A stretch of 64,000 bases of DNA. It comes from Xenoacremonium recifei. Taxonomy: Eukaryota; Ascomycota; Sordariomycetes; Hypocreales; Nectriaceae. Shown piece by piece: positions 21,838 through 32,792 of this stretch. The notes under the pieces are model-generated. The model was not told where the DNA came from, did no database searches, and was given only the letters and a program-made list of their open reading frames with translations. Within the stretch, counting starts at the first letter, position 1, and each line of letters starts with the position of its first letter. The stretch is from NCBI GenBank assembly GCA_012184525.1, contig WOFQ01000013.1, forward strand, positions 62,001 to 126,000. Reading direction: 5' to 3'. The position numbers and the translations under genes are program-made.

Positions 21838-23025
21838 CTAGTTTCTCATACTCGATGCATTATCCTTCAAAATTTGCAGTATTTCATCCTTCTTTGTCAT
21901 CCGACAAATTGCGTCCGTCATTATATCTTGCTCAGAATCCGGGGCAATCTGGCCCTCCTTCGGCGAATTCTTGTCCAAGTTGGTTGGAAATGGGTATCCT
22001 TGCCCAACAGCGGCTATCAGCGCTTGAGCCTCATCGCTAAGGCCGTCGGCCTTGAATAATCCCAACAAGTGATCCCAGCATCTTTCGACCAAAGGCAAGG
22101 TGTCGATTGACTCCATTGGCTTCCCAAAAGCACTACTCACTTGAAGTAAATTGACCATACGATTAATGTCGGTGGACTGATTGTTGCCTGCCGCGTGGAA
22201 CAGCGCCGGATTGAAGAAAATGCCATCCCCTTTTCCCAAAGGCAGAGCAACGTGATTCTTAAAAAAGTAATCATCGAACTCTTCCAGCTGATAAGCAAGA
22301 TATCCGCTTTCGTAGGTTTGGCTGAAGGGGAGAAGACGAGTTGGGCCGCTTTCCAAAGGCACATCAACGTGAGCCACTGCCCCTTGCAATGTCAGGTACT
22401 GACTAGCAAGATGCATGCCTTGTGGGAATTGCGAAGATCTCTCTCTTGTCATGAAGCCCAAGTGATAGTCGCGATGGCAAACCTGAGCTGCGCCGCCCGG
22501 CTTGACATTGTTGGCTTGAGCGGTTATGCGGTATCCCGGACCCAGCCATGCACTAGATATCAGAGACAGATATGGATTGGCATAGTAGGCGGCGAACGAT
22601 GCAGGATCAGTCATGCAATGCTTGCTAAAGGAGTTCCAGATGCGGTCATTTTTTCCAGCAGCGGCGAAATGGTCTCCATGATTCGTCATCGACGTCCTCT
22701 CCTCCTCGATTATTTGGTAGAAGACGCTTGTGACCTTGTCTATAAGGGCATGGTCATCGAAGAGGTTTTTAGTGACGAAGACACCAGGACCCTCCGCTAG
22801 AACTGTGTACCATTCTTCTTGGAGATCCGAGCGTTGAGAAGGGTCCAGAGACGCCCATGGCTGAAGATTGTATATCGGGACATTTTTCTCAATCGCCGAT
22901 GCTAGTGGATACTGCCCGGCGGTGGCGTGTCTTGAACAAGTAGCCGCGAAAGAATCAAGTGCTGAAGGCGACGGTAGCTCAAATAGGCGCTTGGCCTTGG
23001 ACCTCAGTATACTCGTTCGGAGCAT
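21838..23025 (-). CDS. phytanoyl-CoA dioxygenase (PhyH) family protein
   Basis: Putative Fe(II)/2-oxoglutarate-dependent oxygenase of the PhyH family, 395 residues, single exon. The double-stranded beta-helix metal ligands are visible: His and Asp in CHRDYHLGF and the distal His in FFNPALFHAAGNNQS, with a following Arg (INRMVNLLQ) able to bind 2-oxoglutarate. The N-terminus MLRTSILRSKAKRLFELP is basic and could be a mitochondrial signal. The start is the first true ATG (23023-23025); the frame stays open a few codons upstream but only through a TTG. PhyH relatives act on fatty acyl-CoA or secondary metabolites; the substrate is not predictable. Its promoter contains three near-identical palindromes typical of a Zn2Cys6 operator. 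Confidence 0.87.
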   Translation of the reverse strand: MLRTSILRSKAKRLFELPSPSALDSFAATCSRHATAGQYPLASAIEKNVPIYNLQPWASLDPSQRSDLQEEWYTVLAEGPGVFVTKNLFDDHALIDKVTSVFYQIIEEERTSMTNHGDHFAAAGKNDRIWNSFSKHCMTDPASFAAYYANPYLSLISSAWLGPGYRITAQANNVKPGGAAQVCHRDYHLGFMTRERSSQFPQGMHLASQYLTLQGAVAHVDVPLESGPTRLLPFSQTYESGYLAYQLEEFDDYFFKNHVALPLGKGDGIFFNPALFHAAGNNQSTDINRMVNLLQVSSAFGKPMESIDTLPLVERCWDHLLGLFKADGLSDEAQALIAAVGQGYPFPTNLDKNSPKEGQIAPDSEQDIMTDAICRMTKKDEILQILKDNASSMRN

Positions 23026-23217
23026 GATTTGTGCCAAGTGAGCAAACAAACATGTTCTTTATCCAGACAAAGTCCAACCACTGTCCCATATTTTGTATTC
23101 TCCAATATGTCACGTGTGCGCGGGGGAATTTCCTCCTTCGAGGGGATGATTGCCTTATATGGGAAGATGAGGCTTTTCTCACTCATGGAAGTTCTCTCCG
23201 CACCTGGCGTGGCACCC

Positions 23218-23233
23218 CGGGATTCACAACCCG
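23218..23233. promoter_or_regulatory. CGGG-N8-CCCG operator-like site 1
   Basis: CGGGATTCACAACCCG, 193 bases upstream of the PhyH start codon; two CGG triplets in inverted orientation, ten bases apart. Confidence 0.6.
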
Positions 23234-23248
23234 ACCCCATATCGTATT

Positions 23249-23264
23249 CGGGATTCACGACCCG
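23249..23264. promoter_or_regulatory. CGGG-N8-CCCG operator-like site 2
   Basis: CGGGATTCACGACCCG, identical to site 1 except for one base in the spacer; starts 31 bases after it. Confidence 0.6.
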
Positions 23265-23285
23265 GATCCAGATTACTTCAAGTCT

Positions 23286-23301
23286 CGGGACTTGAAACCC
23301 G
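23286..23301. promoter_or_regulatory. CGGG-N8-CCCG operator-like site 3
   Basis: CGGGACTTGAAACCCG keeps both arms and the 8-base spacing but has a different spacer core; starts 37 bases after site 2. Confidence 0.6.
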
Positions 23302-23563
23302 ATGTTCAATTGCACCAACCTTTACGGAGCGCACTCGCCAAATAGTTCTTCAGCTCTATACAAGCACATTACCAAAGCAAGAAAGTCTCTTCTTTTTCGT
23401 ATATTAAAAGCAGATTTTAAGTTCTACGGTGTGGCTCTTGAGACTAATCATTCCCAGCTGCGGATGACTTATGATAGAGTCACTTCCATATGTCCATTCT
23501 ATTCATGAGATGTCTAAGTTCAACAATTGCTTGATTTCTGACTGTCATTCTTCTGCGCCATCC

Positions 23564-25794
23564 CTAGTCCAGCAATGTCCTCGAAGTTTGCCTCAGACCG
23601 TCCTCATTGCTGTTAGACAGCGAAGACATTTCATATCCATCCTGCCTTGTGAAATTTCTCGAAATCAATGAAAGCGCAGAACCCCGCGCAGGGTGGCCCC
23701 CTATCTCGAGTTGTCGAGCTTCGGACATACAGTGCTGCCGTCTCGAAGCCATCATTCGAAGAGGTACCAGTCTCAGCAATAAGCCCATAATTACAAAGAC
23801 GAACGTCAACGAGAGCCAACATGCTGCAAAAACCTTTCCCTTATATGCCGAAGTTGGTAGTATCCCGGGTTGGATACTGAACAATGATGCAGTAGCTTGA
23901 AATGGCAAGACGACCTTTCATATTTAATAAGTCGCCAAGATTAGCACAGGAAGCAGTAAAAGACACTCACAACTCCTAGTATAGCTAAGACCATCATCCA
24001 ATATCCAGTTTTCTGCTGATCTGTAGTGGTTTGGTTGTCTTCCACAATCAGTTGGATTTCCAGCTAAATTCGTCAGCTCGTAGTTACAAATCATGTTAAA
24101 GTCTAAACTTAAATTACCTCACGTGCCAAGCCGACGCAGAGCTCTTGCTGCTCCTCTGCGCGACGTTGGAGATCTCTCAGATCGTTGATATGATGTTCTA
24201 TCATGGCGATCACGGTTAAAGGAGGTACTGAATCAACACGATTAATCCTTGGCCTGAGGATGTCGGCTAGATATGCGGCGTCCCCGCTACTAAATCGGTC
24301 CCAAACTTCAATAATCTTACTAATTGAGTGTATCGTTGTCCGCAGCAGTCTGCAAGCTTCGTTCATTTTCTGCATTCTTGTCTGATGATTGAGCAATATT
24401 GTGCTGTTCTCTTGATCTGCAGGGAGAAAGCTCGCGGGCTCCTGGATCTGTATTTCACATGTTATCCTAAAGCTCCTGGCTTTCAATCATGATCTGGCAC
24501 TTACGTAGGGTTCAAGCCTCAGTAGCAGCCTTGATACAAGATTGTGGAATGCATGCTTCACCTGTTTCAGCCGGCATTCATAGACAGCAAGGAAATACTC
24601 CCTAGGAGTCCAAATAGGGAGGTTAGCGTCTGATGTTCCAGCCATCAAGGGATCTGGACGAAAAGACGCTTCGGAATGGTAGTGGTGAACGCTTTCAGAA
24701 GATGATTCGCCTTGATAGTAAGTGTCGACGAAGAGGTATGCAACCCACGAATCATGGTCCAGACCCGTGACAAGACACGACATCTGTGCTTCATAAACGT
24801 AGACATTGACGGGTTGATGAAGGTCTTCCACGTTGAGGTCATGCATTTCGTAAGACCTCCTCAAAGGCTTTCCGTTGTGTTTTCTTCGTGAATCCAGGAA
24901 CAGAGGACCACCATCCCGCCATACAAGGAATGATAGATGGAATTCCAGCGCGAACGATGCAATTCCCCGTGGCTAGGATATGTGTCAGCAAGAATGTTGC
25001 TGATATTCATCGGTGGTGAAGCAAACCGGTCGATGTATGCCAAGCGACGTCTTGAAGCTGAGATATTTGTAGAAGAAGTCGGTTAGAAACAGAGCTTGAT
25101 GGTGTGAAGCCGTTATTGCCAAGGTCAAGATAACCCAGCAGTCGGGATCCGTGATGTATCTATGCAAGATCAACTACTTGTCTCAAAGGCACGACATGAC
25201 AAGTGGCTCACAATAAGCGTCTGCCAGCATTTGGTTCATCTTCACAGTCATAACGCTAGATATAACCAATTGCTGTCAGTTTACATGCAAGAGGTCAAAA
25301 ATATCGTGAGATAGCAGCGAATATACCTTCTTTCTGAGTGCCTTCAGAAGGGCCGACGCGCTCAAAGGACCAACATTTGTTCGTTGATACCCAGCATCAG
25401 TGACCTGGACGGTGTTGCTACTGACTCGGGATCTGTCATCAAGAAGCGCGAGTGATCTTGAGACGCACTCATCAAACCCATTCTCCAAGGTCCTTAAATT
25501 GGTGACTGCACAGAAGGACTCCAGCTCCAGACGATAATAAATACTAGGCCCGTGGGGTGATTCGGTGTCGCCCATCACAGCTAGAAATTCTTTTATAAGA
25601 TCTTTGCAGGTTCTGGGGCCATCGTTGGGTATATTTGAGAATTCACGTCGGTTTGGCATATTCTGCCTTTCTGTAATATATGGCACATTTTGCGCTTGAT
25701 ATGCTTGGGGTTGACCCTTTGTGAACTCTTCGTTCCAATCGTATGCAGATGACTCGACGGTATTCAAGTTAGCGAACCGCGCTACCGTTCCCAT
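23564..25794 (-). CDS. fungal multi-exon protein with CorA-like membrane C-terminus
   Basis: Unnamed fungal protein of about 634 residues, function unknown. Proposed exons (minus): 25794-25327, 25272-25212, 25159-25027, 24972-24505, 24447-24118, 24063-23971, 23914-23564. Recognisable family blocks are RYITDPDCW, FALEFHLSFLVWR, YEAQMSCLVTG, WVAYLFVDTYY, IWTPREYFLAVYE and DNQTTTDQQKTGYW. Two C-terminal hydrophobic segments (GYWMMVLAILG... and VFAACWLSLTFVFVIMGLLL) follow a helical region, as in CorA-like proteins, but no GMN motif was seen. The splice at 25160-25211 has canonical ends but leaves the frame one base off; either another junction is used or the gene is damaged. The start ATG 25794 precedes RFANLNTVESSAYDWNEE. 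A small Cys-rich gene ends only 75 bases upstream. Confidence 0.62.
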
Positions 25795-25869
25795 GATCAA
25801 GGATGGTGTTCGCTGGAACACGATCTGATAAGATGTGGTTTTTCGCAGATTCGTTGCAATGTCGTGAAG

Positions 25870-26227
25870 TCAAGCGGTAGCATAAGTGCAGTTGCTGCAC
25901 CGATGTTGGTGGCACATTGGACACCTGTCGTCGAGGGCGACTGAGAACCATCCACAGTCACATTGACACTAAAAAAGACTCAGATTTCGAAATAAGTGAG
26001 ACAAGAAAGTAGCGAAACTCACACATCGCCAGAGAACCGTATACTGACGAACCGGGTCCAGAATCACACCCTGCTTTAAAAAGATTTAGCTTAAGGGCTT
26101 CGATATTAGAGCCGGAGCAGCTGACCATTGCAGATATCACCACATTGACAGAAGTGGCGTGAGAGAGGGGATCCGGAGAGCGAAGGCAGCAGCAAAGGTG
26201 CGAAGAAGAATTTGCCGGGAAAGTCAT
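25870..26227 (-). CDS. small Cys-rich zinc-finger-like protein, 3 exons
   Basis: Exons 26227-26126, 26073-26023 and 25968-25870 are each a multiple of three and joined by GT-AG introns of 52 and 54 bases, giving 83 residues. The last third is Cys-rich: Cys51, 52, 54 and 56 before GWFSVALDDR, then Cys67, 70, 75 and 78 in CPMCHQHRCSNC. This spacing resembles small zinc-ribbon or rubredoxin-like folds. The N-terminal part is unremarkable, with a Cys triplet in HLCCCLRS. It lies directly upstream of, and on the same strand as, the CorA-like membrane gene. No single reading frame shows this gene; it appears only after splicing, so the model is tentative. Function unknown. Confidence 0.5.
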
Positions 26228-27312
26228 GGTACTGGGAGATAAATGCGAAAAGAAGGAAATGTGAGGCTGTCAATGAGGCGATGCACTCGCGTCGTTGGAT
26301 GACAGCGAATCTCTGGACTCGTAAATTGTGGCGATGCGCGTGGAAGCCTAAACGCCCTGGTGCCGACTCCAGCCGACACTGTCGGTTGAAGCCGGGATTT
26401 GTCCGCCCGTAAGACCAAGCAAAGAAACCAACCCGTACGCCTCAGTATAAGCTGTGTGAAAGCGTGCATATAAATATAGAAAATTATATAACGTATCGAC
26501 AGAGCTAGGGTATTCCATGACATCTAGATCTTAGATCAGTGCTTTTTTTTTTTTAAACTACTCCGTACTTCGCAGTTAAAAGCATAGCGACATTCAGCTA
26601 TGTGTGGCCTCCGCCCCATAGTGCCTACAAATCTCTCTGAAGTTTTGACGTTTGGGACCTCAACTCAAGCCCCATTATTATGGTTGTCCCAGCCCATTTA
26701 CGAGTATACAGGGCCACTCATGTCCGCATGAGCTTTTGGCATGCCTTAACTTCAAACTCCGTATATCCGGTCAGATACCATCGCATCCTCTTCCCTAATG
26801 CCTTGTTTTAGGAACATAAGACAGACGCGACATGACGGTATCCGAAAGTCAAAATTCAGACTGTGTGATCCAGACCTACGGCCTGTATCTACCTGGCAAA
26901 TTTACCCTATCATCTTTGAACTTCCCCGTATCAGATGGCAAGAATATCCACAAAGATAAGGTTAAGATGGGCACTAGATACCTCTTATGATAGCGACCCA
27001 GATTTCTCCAATGAGAACATACGGAGTAGAGCCTAAGTGGTACAATCATCTGGCAACCGAGGTCGCTTCTCTGGCGATAACAGGTCAGCCATGGCCCCTG
27101 GTCCGATTGTCGGATATTTATGCTCAAGCGTCGGGTATCACACCCTTAAGAGACATGATGTGCAATGGTGGGCTAGAGTTACTGAGCTGCTGGTCGTATA
27201 AGTTATGCCAAAGGCCCCTCTTTCTCCCCGCCCTTTCCATTTGTCTATCACAGGGAAACGCTTCACAGCCCCAAGCTGTGAGACATTCTTACCTGTCGAC
27301 TTGGCTCACAAG
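26228..27312. other. intergenic region, divergent promoters
   Basis: Separates the Cys-rich gene from the amino-acid transporter. Contains T/A runs near 26543-26556 and two copies of the TACTCCGTA nonamer (26559-26567 and, inverted, 27020-27028). No gene is supported. Confidence 0.6.
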
Positions 27313-28883
27313 ATGGCCACCACCGAGGAGAAGTATGGAGCTGGCGGGGACACCATTGAACCCCAGGTTGTCGCCAGCTCGCCTCCCAGTATGAAAGGCG
27401 AGATGAACGAAACACACGAGGTCTTCAAGGATTCGGCCGATGGCGTCAAATTTCGTACCGTCAGCTGGCAGCGCGCAACCATCATCTTCCTCAAGATACA
27501 ATTTGCCATGAGCATCTTGAGTGTTCCCGGTTCTCTAGCAACGCTAGGTGCACTTGGCGGAGCTCTTTCAATTGTTGGCTGGGAATTATTGAACACATGT
27601 TAGTATCTTTTAATTTGTGTAGACACTACCAAAGCTGACGTCTTTTGTAGACACGGCCGTGATTCTCGGAGACTTCAGAAACAGACATCCTGAATGCCAC
27701 AGTATGTACTCCAAGGCTTGGATAGATCTTCCATCCCACTAACGGCTCTTCCAGCTCTCGCGGACATGTGCGGTCTACCTTGGGGGCGTATTGGCAAGGA
27801 GCTAGTTGGTCTTCAGATCTTGATCGCTCAAGTACTCATCACTGCAGCTGGCATCGTGTCGTGCTCTACCGCGTTCAATGCCCTCTCTGAGCATGGTGCC
27901 TGCACCGTGTGGTTCAGCTTCGTGTCTGCGGTAATCATTACCGGCTTTTCGTCCGTCCGCACCTTCTCTCGTCTTGGATGGTTGACCTGGTTCGGGTTCA
28001 TGACGTTCTTCATCGCCGTATTCATCTTTGTCGTGGCTGTGACTCAGCAGGACCGGCCGGCAGCAGCTCCAAAGACAGGCGACTTTGACCTAGGATGGGT
28101 TACGATAGCCTCTCCAGGCTTCGCGGCGGGTATCACGGCAAGCGCGAATATCTTCATTAGTGGCAGCGGTTCGTCCATGTATTTGCCGGTTCTGTCTGAG
28201 ATGAAACGCCCCCAAGACTATCGAAAGGCAGCTCTGGTGACCGGCGTGCTGGTTGGTGCCATGTACCTCACCTTTTCGCTCGTTATCTACCGGTACTGCG
28301 GCGTCTGGCTTACGACCCCAGCCTTCGGAAGTGCTGGTACCCTGTTCAAGAAGATATCTTACGGAATCTCCTTACCTGGTCTCGTCATAGGTGTTGGCAT
28401 CTATCAGCACGTGGCTGCCAAGTACATGTTTGTGCGGATACTGCGCGACTCCCGACATTTGCAAGAGAATACTGCTGTTCATTGGGGCACATGGCTCGGC
28501 TCAAATCTGATTCTAGGGATCCTCGGGTTTATCATCGCTGAGGCCGTCCCTATCCTGAACTACCTCTTGGGGCTTGCAGGTTCTATTTGCTTCGCCCCCT
28601 TCAGTCTCATCTTCCCAGCAATGTTGTGGATGTACGATTTCAGAGCATATATGCGTGGTAGCGGTCTTGAGAAGACCAAATTCGCTTGTCACATCTTGAT
28701 CATCCTCGTAGGCCTTTTCATGGTTATAGGCGGGACGTAAGTAACCCTTCTGTCTTTTCCAGACCCTACTAAAGCTATTCAAACAACAGGTACGGAGTTG
28801 CTCTATCAATCAAAGATGCTTATGCAAACGGTCTTATCAGCAAGGTGTTCGATTGTGCTGATAATTCGGGCACTATTTCATGA
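27313..28883 (+). CDS. amino-acid transporter (AAAP family), 4 exons
   Basis: Integral plasma- or vacuolar-membrane permease of the amino acid/auxin permease family, 470 residues. Exons 27313-27598, 27651-27701, 27755-28736 and 28790-28883. The short second exon (51 bases) is needed to join YTAVILGDFRNRHPECH to LADMCGLPWG, the usual sequence in fungal MTR-like members. The N-terminal tail of about 60 residues is hydrophilic. TM1 starts with ATIIFLKIQFAMSILSVPG, whose Pro-Gly break is a family signature. About eleven hydrophobic segments follow, ending in ILIILVGLFMVIGGTYG. Substrate is probably a neutral or aromatic amino acid, inferred from family only. The earlier in-frame ATG at 27205 is likely leader. 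Confidence 0.88.
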
Positions 28884-29095
28884 GGCTTTAATCAATGAAG
28901 CCTAAAGGACTTATCCTCGACTTTCACGGGCCTCTAAATATTATAAGAAGATATCGCTTGAGAAAGAAATAATAAATGAACGCATATTTTGCTATGATAC
29001 TGGAAATCGTCTACGAACGATGGTCGTGACTTGTGTACTCAATTTGAACTGCCTCTTCAATCGGTCGAAATAATTATTGTATTCTCAAACTCAAG

Positions 29096-29482
29096 TTAAC
29101 CGGACCCAACGATATCGCCCGTCATAATAACGGCTTCTGCAGTTGTAAAGTTCTTGATGTCACCGAGGATCTCCTGGGCGCCAGAACTCGCGAGCCCTTT
29201 AGCGACGCTGTCCGAATTATCCCACTTCAAAACAGCCTGGATCTGATACGGACCGTCGGCGAACTTGGAAATCTCCCAACCCTGCAATCCGAAAGAGGTC
29301 CAAATCCTGCATATTCCTCAGTCAGTCATTACCCCGCCTCACGTCTCCTCACTTGCTGGAAATTGGCTCAATGTGTGCCAAAGTAAGACTTACGATGACA
29401 CAAGAGGCATGTGCGTCTTCAGATAGTAATCCAGATCAAAATCATGACCGGAGGGGTAAAGGACAATAATAGTGGCAGTCAT
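29096..29482 (-). CDS. EthD-domain small protein, 2 exons
   Basis: Small dimeric alpha+beta-barrel-type protein of 99 residues from exons 29482-29394 and 29306-29096 (87-base intron). The EthD signature is clear: ATIIVLYPSG, FDLDYYLKTHMPLV, GWEISKF, and FTTAEAVIMTGDIV at the end. EthD proteins accompany oxidative catabolism, and some fungal members act as dehydratases or decarboxylases in secondary metabolism; the role here is unknown. It ends 212 bases downstream of the convergent amino-acid transporter and is otherwise isolated. Confidence 0.85.
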
Positions 29483-31256
29483 ATTCGTTATGCTCGAGGA
29501 TCGAAGGATTTCTATGATGTCTAATCTCTACCAGTATTCGCTCACCTGGGATGACCTCCTCTTTTCAAAGACCCGCTCCATAGCCCCAGTCCGGACAAGC
29601 GGAGGCCCTAGGTGAACAGCTGCCTCAATCGTGTCCAGCTTTCGGATATGCAGTTCCGTTTCGCTGAAAGAAAGTATTTCAGGCTATTATCGTGTGGACA
29701 GGGTACAATAGTCCTTGAAAGTAGAGAGAATCACTGAAACAGCTCAGTTAGAGTACATCAATGTTGAGTCTTTATCAAGCCCAGCAGTGGGGATTCAGCT
29801 GAGCATAGTTGCACTCCCCGAGCGGTTCCAGTTCAATCCAAGCTCTCCGCTTTTCGGGGAGGCAAGCGGTGCGTCCAAACGAAGCGGTATGAGATTTAAC
29901 ATATCATTCAATGTCCGTTCTTGCAAGCGAAATCCACTTACCTACTAGGCCCGATACTACCAAGTATCGAGGTTGGAATCACGGATGACCGTGACAGACT
30001 ATACCTTTATTCCTTTCCACACCTTGTCAACGTTGAGAGATAACCCGGCGGCTGCTACGAATGTTTTGGGGTCGTCAGGTCAAGGTCCGATTCACCAGCC
30101 GGCCAGTCAATCCCAATGCATTGTATGGTGATGTCGACGAATGCATCCCAATAGTGCTTAAAGTTCGCCGTCTATGTATAATAGCTCAAAGCTAGTAGGA
30201 GAAGTAGAGGTGGTGCCGGCCCCCATCCATTGCCTATCTGATTGTTTAGCCAACTTTGTCCGGCAAATCAGACTAAGAGCATAGCTAGGGACCTTATAAT
30301 CCTCAGCACAGAGGATTCGAGTTTCAGTCAGAGCCATTAGTAATACTGGTACAATTTGCACCCAAGTCCCAAGGAAGATGATGCAAGAGATGGGATAATG
30401 TGGCGAAGCACCAGCTCTTCCGTTATCATATCGCGTTGTGGTCGAGAAGCTTCGAAGAGGGCTCAAATATTCATGTGCAACCTCCCAGACAGATGGCTCC
30501 AATGTGGGAAGTGTACGGAGTATGTTGTCTCGTTCTCAAGCCCTTAGAGTTCCGTCCAGTGCCTGTGCTAATGGATCACTTATGTGAGTTCGTTTAAGCG
30601 TACAACAGCAAGAGTACAGGTATACCTTCAGCTTAGGGTGGAATCAAGAGACTGGTGGTCAAATACGAGAAACTCCATGGCCTGAAGGAGGGAATGCGCA
30701 CTACTGCAGCCAGCTGTCCGCGAGCTGAACCACAAGAAGGCCCTGCGTGGTAATTAATGCTGCGCCTATTCGCTGAGCAGCCTGTCCTGTCCTAGCGCGA
30801 GGCTGATTTTGTGCCAGACGGCGAAATTGAAGGCCTATCGGCTGCAACGGACCGGATTCCTACGGGCAGACTCCATCAGCTGTATGAACACGATTCCAAT
30901 GAGGGCGGTCAAACTGAATCCAGTCCCTAAATCCTTCACCTAAACCGTTACGAGGTACTAATTTAGGTTAGGCTGCGAAATAACCATGATTAGTTTTATC
31001 GTTTTGTTCCACTGATCTGGAATGAGGCCCCATATAGTTGGATGAAGCAGCAAGTGGGAGCCCTTTATTCCCGAATAAGATTGATGTCCGGCGTTTGACA
31101 TCGTGGACGGCTCCTCTCCGCGGCCGTCTCGGCACGATTTTGCCATAGCTAGGCTTTCAGCTGAAGTCTTGGCTTCATTATAAAAAGGCTCTTGGCAAGA
31201 AATCCCCGCTGCTGTACTGGGATTGCTCTGTTTGGTGTGTTCTCTCGTCTGTCACT
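29483..31256. other. intergenic region of 1.8 kb
   Basis: No gene recognised on either strand; frames up to 114 codons lack domain resemblance. One TACGGAGTA nonamer lies at 30514-30522. The right end is the promoter of the surface protein at 31257. Confidence 0.55.
31189..31195 (+). promoter_or_regulatory. TATA box of surface-protein gene
   Basis: TATAAAA, 62 bases upstream of the ATG at 31257, in a good core-promoter position. Confidence 0.5.
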
Positions 31257-32323
31257 ATGTTGCTCAAATCGTTGGCAATACTTTCATCGGTGGTGGCCGT
31301 TCTGGCTGCTTCAACTCAAAACCTCACCACTACCGGCTGTGTGGATGCTTCTGGACTCCAAACCTGTCTCGATTCGGTATCCGCTTCGACCCAGAAATGC
31401 TTAGACGCTGCCCGAGGTAGCGAGCTTGCAACCCTTGCCTGTGGCTGCGTTTACTTTACCGAGAACATCAACTGCTACGCAGCCAGCTGCTGGAACCGAG
31501 TCTACGAGTGCGAGTATCAGAAATATGTGGTCCAATACCTAGATGAATGCTCTACGGCCAGCCTTCCCCTGCCGTACTTTCCTGCACCCGACGATGCCGA
31601 AGATGCGTGTTCCTGTAATCTGGGCAAGGTTTATGAGGAATTTGCGTCGGCCGTAATTCAAGGCGGTACATGTGCTTCGTCCGTAACTCGGAGAGATGCT
31701 CTAAGCGGTTTGGACGAGGTCGAAGCCTGCGAGTGTTGCGAAATCAGCGGAGGACTCTCAGCGTATGTAGAGGGTGGCGTCTTGTGAGGCAGAAAGACGT
31801 ACTGACAGTTGATTATAGTATCTACGGAATCTGCCCCGATACCGATCCGTCCCTCGTCGGGCTGTCCTATGTCGAACAACTCGAGTCTCTCTACGAACTC
31901 CCCTTCAGCTCCTGCGGCCAGTACATGTCCAGCTACGACTGTATTTCCGACCTAAGCTTCACTGCCCCCAGCACGTTCTACGATCCTAGCAACCTTCCCC
32001 AGAGCGGAACCGCAACCCTTTCCAATGGCCCTGGAACGGTCACATCCCCAGCGAGCGGCTCCGTATTCACTTACACAAACGCGGGCGATAGCCAGGTCTA
32101 CACGATCTCTGCAGCGAGTGCCAAGGCCGGTAGTGGCAGCGGAGATGACTCGGGTAGCACTATCACCGCTACTGGTAGTGCTGCCAGTGCCGGTGCCACG
32201 GGTGCCAGCGCCAGTGCCAGCGCCACTGGATCCAAGGGCTCCGGGGCCAGCTCTCTATCTAGCCCCCGCCTCGGAATCTACACGGTCGGCTTCATTCTCA
32301 CATTCACCGTTGCCTTCTGGTAA
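31257..32323 (+). CDS. secreted Cys-rich protein, probably GPI-anchored, 2 exons
   Basis: 336-residue surface protein from exons 31257-31762 and 31819-32323. Residues 1-18 are a signal peptide (MLLKSLAILSSVVAVLAA). The ectodomain has many Cys, including ACGCVYF, CYAASCWNRVYEC, CSCNLG and ACECCEI, but not the CFEM spacing. After about residue 245 the chain is low-complexity Ser/Ala/Gly/Thr (GSAASAGATGASASASATGS), typical of glycosylated stalks. It ends in the hydrophobic segment IYTVGFILTFTVAFW with no basic tail, as expected for a GPI signal. Probably at the cell wall or plasma-membrane surface; function unknown. The intron restores the reading from LSA to IYGICPDTD. Confidence 0.8.
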
Positions 32324-32792
32324 TTCGTGATAACAAAAGAAGTATAGAAAGGACCTGGGTCATATGAGAGTTGTGGACGAGAGGCAAGACAGGCGGTAGC
32401 GACGGGTTCTGTGGTAACGATGTCCCATTTAGCCAAATCTTCCCACGCTTTCACGAAACCTCAAGCTCCCCTGCTGGGTGAATATAAATACATCATTAGA
32501 ACATATCTCAATGATTTGTAAATTGACAGTCTATCGACTTTCTGGTCCTTCAACGTCAGTGTTCGCCAACCAAACTTTATTGTCGGTCCAGTTAATCTCC
32601 CTTCTCCTAGCATAAGAAGTTCCCGGATTTTCACGTCTTTTTTCTCATCCGGGTATTAAAAGAGTTTCTAGTGAATTGAGCCTTCAAGTGTCTGCTTCAA
32701 TCCGTTCTCCTTGCATGCCAATTTCTTTCTCAACTTCTCACCAAACTCCATCTTCACCCGTTTCAAACCCAACTGAATTGTTCTCTCTCGAC
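32324..32792. other. 3' intergenic region between convergent genes
   Basis: Lies between the stop codons of the surface protein (+) and the phosphate symporter (-). No gene or clear motif seen. Confidence 0.6.
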
